From: CAZTHL01 sp964613585
Lineage (GTDB): Bacteria > Pseudomonadota > Alphaproteobacteria > DSM-16000 > Inquilinaceae
DNA: 51,824 nt
Assembly: GCA_964613585.1 (NCBI GenBank)
Contig: CAZTHL010000020.1
Coordinates: 1-51,824 of the forward strand
Reading direction: 5' to 3'
The notes beneath the pieces were generated by a model. The model worked only from the letters and a program-made list of their open reading frames with translations. It did no database searches and was not told the DNA's origin. The translations under genes were made by a program, and so were the position numbers. Below, in pieces: positions 45,560 to 51,824 of the stretch. Within the stretch, counting starts at the first letter, position 1, and each line of letters begins with the position of its first letter.

Positions 45560-45801
45560 GTTGCCTCCCTTCGGGCGTTCATCGTGACATTGCCATCCGG
45601 ATCCGCCAGGAGCACCGTCTCGTCCACCGGCATCGCCTCGTGGCATGGCGCAGCACCGGTGCGCTCCGACCTCGTCATGAACCGTGCCAAGCCATGGAGC
45701 AGGCAAGAGGCATCATCGCCCCCTGGCCCCGTCCGGCGTGACGGCGTCACCTTCGGTTCATTCATGCCTTCAACGAAGCACGCGCGACGGTCAAGACCGC
45801 G

Positions 45802-47568
45802 ATGTCGCCCGACCGGCCGCTGATCCGCGGACTGCTTCTGCTGCGCCGCGTGCTCGGCGACGACCAAGCCGTCCTGGCCGGGCTCGCCCTCGTCGTCGGC
45901 GCCATTGGCGCCATCGGCGCCATCGCGCTGCGTGAGCTCATCGCACTGGTCCAGAGCCTGTTCTTCGGCTCCGGATCGGAGCGGCTGGTCACTGTCGTCT
46001 CTGAGCTGCCATGGTGGCACGTACTGCTGGCGCCAGCGGTCGGCGGCCTCCTCGTCGGCCTGTTCCTCCGCTTTGTGATGCCCGGAGGCCGGGCAGAGAA
46101 TGTCGGACAGGTGATGACTGCCACCGCCCTGCGCGGTGGACGCATGCCGCTCGGCCGCGGCGTGCTGGCGGCGATCGCCAATGCCGGATCGATCGGGGTT
46201 GGCGCGCCGACCGGCCGCGAAGGGCCGGCCGTCCATCTCGGCGCCACCCTCGGCGCCGTGGTCGCCGGACGGCTGCGCCTGCCGGCCAATCTCCGCCGCA
46301 CCCTGCTTGGCTGCGGTGCTGCGGCGGCCGTGGCGGCCAGCTTCAACGCGCCCATCGCCGGGGTGTTCTTCGCCCTTGAGGTCGTTATCGGCGGCTACGC
46401 GCTGAGCTCGTTCGCGCCGGTCGTTCTGGCATCGGTCACCGCCACCGTGGTGAGTCGGGACTATTACGGCGACTTCCCCGCCTTCACGGTGCCAAACCTG
46501 CCGCCGCCCGACGCCTTTCTGGAATTTCCCCTGTTCGCCCTTCTGGGGGTCATGGCGGCGGCGACCGCCATGGTGTTCATGTGGCTGACCATCACCACCG
46601 AATCCCTTTTTGCCCGCAGCGGCATCCCGCGCCCCCTTCGCCCGGCCTTAGGCGGGCTTGTCTTCGGCGCCATCGCGGTGCCGTTTCCGCACATCCTCGG
46701 CGTCGGCTACGAAGCCACCGACCTCGCGCTCAACGAGAGTCTCGGCATCGGCCTGCTGCTCGCTTTGATACCCGCCAAGATCGCGGCCACGGCGATCGCT
46801 CTCGGAGCGGGCTTCGGGGGCGGCGTATTCAGCCCCTCGCTGTTCATCGGCGCCATGCTCGGCGGCGCCTTCGGGGCCGCGATCACGCTGATCGCGCCGA
46901 CTTTGTCCTCAGGACAGGGCGCCTACGCGCTGGTCGGCATGGGCGCGGTGACCGGGCCGGTGCTGGGCGCGCCGATCTCAACCATCCTCATCGTCTTCGA
47001 GATGACGGCCGACTATCCCTTGACGATCGCGGTGATGGTCGCCGTTGTGGTCGCCTCGACCATTACCGAGCAGGTCCTGGGCAAGAGCTTCTTCGTCTGG
47101 CAACTCGAGCGGCGCGGCGTCACCCTGCGCCGGGGCCGCGATGTCGGGCTTCTCGCGCGCCAGCGGGTCCGCGATCTGATGAAGGGAGATTTCACCATCA
47201 TCGCGCCCGATGCTCCTCGGGACGCCGTGCTCGAACGGCTGCGCGAGGCACGCTACGGAGTCCTCTTCGTCGTCGATGCCGATCAACGGCTGGTCGGCGT
47301 CCTCAGCCTACCGGATGTGGCGCAGCCCGATTCGCCCCCGCCTGAGACCGCCACCGCTGCGAGCCTCGCGCGCCCCGAGCCGCCGCTGATCGAGGCCGAC
47401 GACACGATGAGCCGCGCGCTCGACGTCATGGATCGCGCCGGCGACAGCCATCTCCCGGTGATCTCGGACCGAGACAGCCGCAAGCTGGTCGGCTACGTAC
47501 ACGAGCATGACCTGATGCTCGCCTATCACCGCGCCATCCTGCAGGCGCGGCCGGAGGAGAGGAGCTGA
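45802..47568 (+). CDS. ClC-type chloride channel or antiporter with C-terminal CBS pair
   Basis: The 588-aa product has the ClC membrane domain (about residues 20-430). GSIGVGAPTGREGPAVHLGA carries the gating Glu of GREGP, and GAGFGGGVFSPSLFIGAMLG carries the chloride-site motif. Two CBS domains follow (about residues 455-575, with TIIAPDAPRDAVLERL and MSRALDVMDRAGDSHLPVI). It moves chloride across the inner membrane, with the CBS pair probably sensing nucleotides. Whether it is a channel or an antiporter is not decided by sequence alone. Confidence 0.94.
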   Translation: MSPDRPLIRGLLLLRRVLGDDQAVLAGLALVVGAIGAIGAIALRELIALVQSLFFGSGSERLVTVVSELPWWHVLLAPAVGGLLVGLFLRFVMPGGRAENVGQVMTATALRGGRMPLGRGVLAAIANAGSIGVGAPTGREGPAVHLGATLGAVVAGRLRLPANLRRTLLGCGAAAAVAASFNAPIAGVFFALEVVIGGYALSSFAPVVLASVTATVVSRDYYGDFPAFTVPNLPPPDAFLEFPLFALLGVMAAATAMVFMWLTITTESLFARSGIPRPLRPALGGLVFGAIAVPFPHILGVGYEATDLALNESLGIGLLLALIPAKIAATAIALGAGFGGGVFSPSLFIGAMLGGAFGAAITLIAPTLSSGQGAYALVGMGAVTGPVLGAPISTILIVFEMTADYPLTIAVMVAVVVASTITEQVLGKSFFVWQLERRGVTLRRGRDVGLLARQRVRDLMKGDFTIIAPDAPRDAVLERLREARYGVLFVVDADQRLVGVLSLPDVAQPDSPPPETATAASLARPEPPLIEADDTMSRALDVMDRAGDSHLPVISDRDSRKLVGYVHEHDLMLAYHRAILQARPEERS

Positions 47569-47571
47569 CCA

Positions 47572-47596
47572 GCCTTGCCGCGCCCGGCGGCAAGGC
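47572..47596. terminator. Hairpin between the ClC gene and the lipoprotein gene
   Basis: GCCTTGCCGC and GCGGCAAGGC make a perfect 10-bp stem with loop GCCCG. It lies three bases after the ClC stop and two before the end of the convergent lipoprotein frame, fitting a bidirectional terminator. Confidence 0.7.
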
Positions 47597-47597
47597 G

Positions 47598-47903
47598 TCA
47601 CGGCGCGCCTGGATCGAAGGGAGCCGGCACGCGGGGCCCGCCTTGCGGGTCGTCCTGCCTCAGGATCGAGGGGCCGGTCCGACCGCATCGCAGCACGTTC
47701 CGTTCCTCATCGCGGAGCGTGTCCACCCGGACGAGCCGGCATTCGTCGAGGCCGGCGTCAGCGCATCCGGCCGATCCCGCGATCAGCAGCGCCGCTAGCA
47801 GCCGCCCTGCGCCAAGCCGGCTGAGAGCGCCACCCGTCAGATCACCCCTTCGGCATGCAGAAACATCAACAGGATGATGGTGCCGATCAGGAACACATCC
47901 CAA
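47598..47903 (-). CDS. Possible small lipoprotein, start uncertain
   Basis: The frame encodes a positively charged stretch, a hydrophobic segment (RLLAALLIAGSAGC) ending in a lipobox-like Cys, then a mature part DAGLDECRLVRVDTLRDEER with a few Cys. The first ATG (47903) would place much of a signal peptide inside the micro-gene at 47837, so the true start may be a less usual codon. The hairpin directly after its stop supports a real transcript end. Confidence 0.4.
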   Translation of the reverse strand: MGCVPDRHHHPVDVSACRRGDLTGGALSRLGAGRLLAALLIAGSAGCADAGLDECRLVRVDTLRDEERNVLRCGRTGPSILRQDDPQGGPRVPAPFDPGAP

Positions 47904-47908
47904 GCCAT
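47837..47908 (-). CDS. 23-residue membrane microprotein
   Basis: The frame encodes MAWDVFLIGTIILLMFLHAE and ends GVI. It is a single hydrophobic helix. AGGAG is placed well upstream of the ATG in GTGAGGAGATTCGCATG. It lies upstream of, and overlaps, the possible lipoprotein. The size is below usual annotation limits, and no family is known to me. Confidence 0.5.
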   Translation of the reverse strand: MAWDVFLIGTIILLMFLHAEGVI

Positions 47909-48036
47909 GCGAATCTCCTCACTGAACAGACGAATTTCACGGCACGCTGCCATGAGATCGTGGATTTTGACAGACTGTTCATTCTGAAACCTTGCTACCG
48001 AGTAGCGCAGCCTGAATTTGCGCTGCTCGTCGCTAG

Positions 48037-48084
48037 GAGCGTTTCCGGCTTGGCATCGCCGGCCCGCGTCAGGCGGAAACGCTC
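48037..48084. repeat. Dispersed palindromic element, copy 2
   Basis: Arms GAGCGTTTCCG (48037-48047) and CGGAAACGCTC (48074-48084) are perfectly inverted. The interior has GGCATCGCCGG and CGCGTCAGG as in copy 1. The element abuts the minE stop codon, which overlaps its last base. Confidence 0.8.
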
Positions 48085-48389
48085 TAGGAGCGGCCACTGG
48101 CCGGCGCCGCCAGCTGCGCCCTGGCCTGCGCCGTCAGCCCCTTGGCACCCGGCAGCTCAATGTCGACCTCCAAGGTCGAGACGTCGGAACCGCGCTCGAT
48201 CTTCACCTGCACCTTTTCGCGGTCGATGGCGATGTACTTCTCGATGACCTGCAGCAGCTCGGTTTGCAGCATTGGCAAGTAGTCGGGCCCGGAGCGGTCG
48301 ACCCGCTCGTGCGCCAGCAGGATCTGCAGCCGCTCCTTGGCCTGCTCGGCGGAGCGTGGGCGGGAGCGGAAGAAGCCGAACAGGTTCAT
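48084..48389 (-). CDS. minE: Cell division topological specificity factor MinE
   Basis: The 101-aa product reads MNLFGFFRSRPRSAEQAKERLQILLAHERVDRSGPDYL, the MinE N-terminus that contacts MinD, then LLQVIEKYIAIDREKVQVKIE for the dimerisation domain. It stimulates MinD ATPase and drives pole-to-pole oscillation. It overlaps minD by ATGA. A longer basic/Ala-rich tail extends beyond the usual core of about 90 residues. Confidence 0.96.
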   Translation of the reverse strand: MNLFGFFRSRPRSAEQAKERLQILLAHERVDRSGPDYLPMLQTELLQVIEKYIAIDREKVQVKIERGSDVSTLEVDIELPGAKGLTAQARAQLAAPASGRS

Positions 48390-49207
48390 GCCGTCCTTCC
48401 CAGCAGTCGATCGAGGAAGCCGCGCCGCTCCGTCGCGAGATAGCGATGCTCGACGGTCTCGCCAAGCAGTCGGGAGACCGCGTCGCGATAGGCTCGGCCG
48501 GCCGCGGACCGCTCGTCGAGAGTGACCGGCATACCGAGGTTGGAGGCGCGCAGGACGCTTGGACTCTCCGGGATCACTCCGAGCAGCGGGATGGCCAGGA
48601 TCTCGAGGACGTCGTCGACCTTGAGCATCTCGCCCTTGTCGACCCGGCTGCTCTCGTATCGAGCGAGCAGAAGATGCTGCTTGACCGGCTCGCGATTCTC
48701 CTCGGCGCGCCGGGTCTTGGCCGCCAGCAGCCCGAGAATGCGATCGCTGTCGCGGACCGAGGAAACCTCGGGATTGGTGACGATGATCGCCTCGTCGGCA
48801 AAGTACATGGCCATGTGCGCGCCACGCTCGATGCCGGCGGGGCTGTCACAGATGACGTAGTCGAACTCCTCCGACAGCTGGTTCAGGACCTTCTCCACAC
48901 CCTCGAAGGTCAGCGCGTCCTTGTCGCGCGTCTGGGAGGTGGGCAGCACCGCCAGCAGCTCGCTGCGCTTGTCGCGGATCAGCGCCTGATGCAGCCGGGC
49001 CTCGCCGTGGATGACATTGATGAAGTCGAACACGACCCGGCGCTCGCATCCCAGGATCATGTCGAGGTTGCGCAGGCCGACATCGAAATCGATCACCACC
49101 GTCTTCAAGCCGCGCATTGCCAGCCCCATGCCGATGGCCGCGGTCGTGGTGGTCTTGCCGACCCCGCCCTTGCCGGAGGTCACGGTAACGATCTTCGCCA
49201 CGAGCAC
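48386..49207 (-). CDS. minD: Septum site-determining ATPase MinD
   Basis: The 273-aa product has the deviant Walker A SGKGGVGKTTTTAAIGMGLA (Lys13 and Lys18), VVIDFDVGLRNLDMILGCERRVVFDF, DYVICDSPAGIERGA and IVTNPEVSSVRDSDRILGLL. The C-terminal helix RRGFLDRLLGRTA fits the membrane-targeting sequence. It recruits MinC and is released by MinE. It lies 12 bases downstream of minC and overlaps minE. Confidence 0.97.
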   Translation of the reverse strand: MLVAKIVTVTSGKGGVGKTTTTAAIGMGLAMRGLKTVVIDFDVGLRNLDMILGCERRVVFDFINVIHGEARLHQALIRDKRSELLAVLPTSQTRDKDALTFEGVEKVLNQLSEEFDYVICDSPAGIERGAHMAMYFADEAIIVTNPEVSSVRDSDRILGLLAAKTRRAEENREPVKQHLLLARYESSRVDKGEMLKVDDVLEILAIPLLGVIPESPSVLRASNLGMPVTLDERSAAGRAYRDAVSRLLGETVEHRYLATERRGFLDRLLGRTA

Positions 49208-49219
49208 TCTCCCGTCCTG

Positions 49220-49975
49220 CTAACGCAAGGGTCCAAGCACCAGATCGCCGCCCCGCAACATGGCCTGCGCCGGCTGGCCGTACATGTCGGGGGCGATGTC
49301 GTCGCTGACCCGGTAGATGCCGGCGATCGCCACAAGGTCGGCCTCGAAGCGGCTGCAGAAGATCCGCGCGCTGTGATCGCCATTGACCCCGGCCAGCGCG
49401 CGGCCCCGGAGCGCTCCGTAAACATGAATATGCCCGGAGGCAATCAATTCGGCGCCCTGGCTGACCGGCGCGACCACCACCAGGTCGCCGCCGCCGGCGA
49501 ACACCTGCTGTCCCGATCGCACGGGCTCTTGAACCAGCAGGGCTTGCGGTGTGGCCGGGCTCGGCACGGTCGGCGGCGAGGCGGGCGGCTCGGCCGGGGC
49601 TTCCGGCTCGATCCGCCGGGGCTTGGAGATGGCGGTGTCGCGGCCGCCTTGAAGGCGCACGAGGCCGGCCGCCTCCGCCGCGGCCACCAGCTGCGGCGAG
49701 CCGCCCTGGACCCCCATTGGCAGCATGTCGAGCCGGCGCAGCCGCTCGACCAGGTGCCGGAAGTTGGGCATGCCCTGGTCGGCCACCTCGTCGAGATCGA
49801 GCACAATCGGCGCGTCGCGGAAGAAGTTCGGCGCAAGCCGAAGATGATTCTTGATCGCCTCCACCAGCCGGTCGGCGTCCGGCGTCGACAGCGTGATTAC
49901 CATGGCCGTGTATGATCGGCCGCGGACCTTGAAGGGGGGCGGCCGGGGAGATGGATTATGTTCCCGCGCAACCAT
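49220..49975 (-). CDS. minC: Septum site-determining protein MinC
   Basis: The 251-aa product has an N-terminal domain (FKVRGRSYTAMVITLSTPDA, FFRDAPIVLDLDEVADQG) and a C-terminal beta-helical domain (QQVFAGGGDLVVVAPVSQGAELIASGHIHVYGALRGRALAGVNGD), joined by a Pro/Ala-rich linker. MinC inhibits FtsZ polymerisation. ATG 49975 is preferred; a TTG four codons earlier is possible. It heads the minCDE operon. Confidence 0.95.
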   Translation of the reverse strand: MVAREHNPSPRPPPFKVRGRSYTAMVITLSTPDADRLVEAIKNHLRLAPNFFRDAPIVLDLDEVADQGMPNFRHLVERLRRLDMLPMGVQGGSPQLVAAAEAAGLVRLQGGRDTAISKPRRIEPEAPAEPPASPPTVPSPATPQALLVQEPVRSGQQVFAGGGDLVVVAPVSQGAELIASGHIHVYGALRGRALAGVNGDHSARIFCSRFEADLVAIAGIYRVSDDIAPDMYGQPAQAMLRGGDLVLGPLR

Positions 49976-50193
49976 TCCGTTCGACAATCGCGATCGCTCC
50001 CGTCAGCGCAACAGCCTGCACTGATACCTTTTTCCTCTGATCGACGCGACGGTCGATTTGGCATCGTGTGGATGCGCCGGGCGAGGTGAATCGGGCGTTA
50101 AGGCGGCGCGGTTGCGCGGAAGCGGCGATCCGGCCATGACGCACGAGGTGTCGCGCGACGATGCCTTCGGGCCGGTCAGCCCCAACCGCGATG

Positions 50194-51057
50194 TCACCGC
50201 GGCCGTTCAGCCAGCACCGAGAAGGACAGCGGTAGCCAGGGCCGATCCGGCCAGCGGAACATGCCGTCCTCGCCCGGGGCGAGGCAGCCGAGCATCCGCC
50301 AGGGGACGGACGCGTGCTCGCGCAGGAAGCGGATTCGCAGCCCGGCCTCGATGATGGCGGTGACGATGTCCCCGAGGCCGTGCAGCCACTCGACGGTGCG
50401 GCTGTTCCGCAGCACGGCCTCGGTGTTGGCGTAATCCGACGGCTCGTCGAAGGTATGGGGGCCGCGCTCGAAGTACGGCACAAGCCAGCCGGGGCGGCCG
50501 TCGTCCTCGCGGATGGCGTCGTCGAGGACGAGCGCGGCCGGATGGCCTTCCAGTAGGTAGAGTCGGCCGTCGGGCTTGAGAAAGCCGGCAGCAACCGCCG
50601 CCCAGGCGCGGATGTCGGGCAGCCAGTTGATGGCACCCCAGGTGACGTAGGCGAGGTCGAAGGCGGCGCCGTCACCGACGGCTGCCGGCGCCTCATGCAG
50701 GTTGCATTCGACGAAGCGGGCGCGGTCGGCAAGGCCCAGCTCGTGCGCAAGGTTTCGCGCGGCCCGGATCGCGGCCGGCGAGAAGTCGACGCCGACAACA
50801 TCGGCGCCACGTTGGGCCAGGGTCAGGGTGTCGTGCCCGAAATGGCACTGGAGATGGATGACTCTCCGCCCGGCAAGGTCGCCGGCAACCTCCGGCAATT
50901 CGGCCTCCTCGATCGCATTGAGCCGGCCACGCCCGGAACGCAGGCCGGACAGGTCATAGCCGCCCGGCGCCAAATGGACGGCCACGCGCTCGTCCCAGTT
51001 CAGCCGGTTGAGGCGAAACGCCTCGTCAATGACATTCGTGGGATCAACGTCCACCAC
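50194..51057 (-). CDS. Class I SAM-dependent methyltransferase
   Basis: The 287-aa product reads RRVIHLQCHFGHDTLTLAQRGADVVGVDFSPAAI (motif I near residue 80), FDLAYVTWGAINWLPD and FLKPDGRLYLLEGHPAALV, typical of Methyltransf_25/31-like enzymes. The start is taken at a GTG at 51057, with AAGGAG eight bases upstream; an adjacent GTG at 51054 and an upstream ATG at 51105 are also open. It is divergent from ahcY, so its product S-adenosylhomocysteine would be the substrate of the next gene. Confidence 0.82.
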   Translation of the reverse strand: MVDVDPTNVIDEAFRLNRLNWDERVAVHLAPGGYDLSGLRSGRGRLNAIEEAELPEVAGDLAGRRVIHLQCHFGHDTLTLAQRGADVVGVDFSPAAIRAARNLAHELGLADRARFVECNLHEAPAAVGDGAAFDLAYVTWGAINWLPDIRAWAAVAAGFLKPDGRLYLLEGHPAALVLDDAIREDDGRPGWLVPYFERGPHTFDEPSDYANTEAVLRNSRTVEWLHGLGDIVTAIIEAGLRIRFLREHASVPWRMLGCLAPGEDGMFRWPDRPWLPLSFSVLAERPR

Positions 51058-51148
51058 GCTCGGGCTCCTTGCACCGCCGCGCACCACTGCGCCACCGCCG
51101 GCCACGGCACGGACAACACACGGCGAGCCGCGCGCATCTATATCTAAA

Positions 51149-51166
51149 CATAAAGATATCTTTATG
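51149..51166. promoter_or_regulatory. Palindromic operator between the methyltransferase and ahcY
   Basis: CATAAAGATATCTTTATG is an 18-base perfect palindrome in an otherwise GC-rich gap. It lies about 100 bases upstream of ahcY and 92 upstream of the methyltransferase. Its form suits a dimeric repressor; ArsR-type SahR regulators of methionine-cycle genes in Proteobacteria are the candidates I would test first. Confidence 0.65.
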
Positions 51167-51266
51167 CTTGTTGTCCGGGCCTCGGGCTGCTATCTCCGTT
51201 TCGCAGGCATTCGCCGGCGCGCATGCCGACATGCCCCCTTGCTGAATCTTGCCGAAGGACATGGCC

Positions 51267-51824
51267 ATGCCCGATGCCGCCACCGCGCACGTCGACTACA
51301 AGGTCCGGGATATCTCCCAGGCCGACTGGGGCCGCAAGGAGATCGCCATCGCCGAGACGGAAATGCCTGGACTCATGGCCCTGCGCGCGGAGTTCGGCGA
51401 ATCGAAGCCGCTCAAGGGCGCACGCATCGCCGGCTGCCTGCACATGACCATCCAGACCGCGGTGCTGATTGAGACGCTGCTCGCCTTGGGCGCTGAGGTC
51501 CGCTGGTCGTCCTGCAACATCTTCTCGACCCAGGACCAGGCCGCGGCCGCCGTCGCCGCCCGCGGCGTGCCGGTGTTCGCCTGGAAGGGCATGACCGAGG
51601 AGGAGTTCTGGTGGGCCATCGACCAGACCATCCACGGGCCCGACGGCTGGACGCCGAACATGCTGCTCGACGACGGCGGCGACCTGACCATCGTCATGCA
51701 TGACAAGTACCCGCAACTCATGGAAGAGGTGCGTGGCATCTCCGAGGAGACAACAACCGGCGATCTGCGCCTCTATGAGCGGGCACGTCACGGGCGCCTG
51801 CTGGCTCAGGAGATCAACGTCAAC
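51267..51824 (+). CDS. ahcY: Adenosylhomocysteinase, 5' part
   Basis: The gene runs off the window after 186 residues. It reads HVDYKVRDISQADWGRKEI, EMPGLMALRAEFG, GARIAGCLHMTIQTAVLIET, VRWSSCNIFSTQDQAAAAVA and FAWKGMTEEEFWWAIDQTI, diagnostic of AhcY, which hydrolyses S-adenosylhomocysteine to homocysteine and adenosine with NAD. GAAGGAC is about seven bases before ATG 51267, which is preferred to ATG 51261. Confidence 0.96.
   Translation, partial: MPDAATAHVDYKVRDISQADWGRKEIAIAETEMPGLMALRAEFGESKPLKGARIAGCLHMTIQTAVLIETLLALGAEVRWSSCNIFSTQDQAAAAVAARGVPVFAWKGMTEEEFWWAIDQTIHGPDGWTPNMLLDDGGDLTIVMHDKYPQLMEEVRGISEETTTGDLRLYERARHGRLLAQEINVN

Noticed and set aside
51058..51266. SAH or SAM riboswitch before ahcY
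   Set aside because: No recognisable riboswitch pairing; the prominent signal is a DNA palindrome in the promoter region.

Overview
The window is a high-GC chromosomal segment of an alphaproteobacterium, most likely in or near the Rhodospirillales. The evidence is a CpdR-type response regulator, a hemC-hemD-Mic60-hemY locus, a probable alpha-r8/MmgR-type small RNA, a CtrA-type box, and an XrtA exopolysaccharide operon. I see no phage, insertion sequence, CRISPR array or rRNA. I could not run database searches, so every family name comes from reading motifs.

Layout. Positions 1-19300 are a surface-polysaccharide region. An acyltransferase, a flippase-like membrane protein, a low-GC glycosyltransferase and an epimerase lie beside a nine-gene minus-strand operon (15614 down to 4745). 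That operon runs FemAB-like protein, glycosyltransferase, exosortase A fused to EpsI, asparagine-synthase-like amidotransferase, an 89-aa membrane protein, a DxHxH hydrolase, a second glycosyltransferase, a methyltransferase and a GlpD-like flavoenzyme. Facing it are a small protein resembling the CATRA-associated family and the GDP-L-fucose pair gmd and fcl. No PEP-CTERM substrate and no PrsK/PrsR regulator is in the window.

Positions 19360-22976 hold a compact MCE/Mla lipid-transport operon (STAS-permease, ATPase, MlaD, lipoprotein). Positions 23765-31517 hold tRNA-Val(GAC), an amino-acid-type binding protein, cpdR, an N-formylglutamate amidohydrolase family gene, a small RNA, glucokinase, a methyltransferase, two glycosyltransferases and tRNA-Thr(CGT). 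Positions 31691-39115 hold hemC-hemD-mic60-hemY divergent from tsaD and gpsA. Positions 39181-47900 hold mixed housekeeping and stress genes: a YHS protein, a CGNR regulator, YciI, an EVE protein, acs, a pentapeptide protein, an acetyltransferase and a ClC channel. Positions 48084-51824 hold minCDE, a methyltransferase and the 5' part of ahcY.

The observations most worth a second look are a dispersed palindromic element in three copies, one of them split by an internal segment; the structured sRNA at about 26700-26783; a perfect TTAA-N7-TTAA box before a small unknown gene; a promoter that would make hemC nearly leaderless; a helix-turn-helix-like segment at the N-terminus of Mic60; the CATRA-like gene beside the XrtA operon; and several unknown microproteins.
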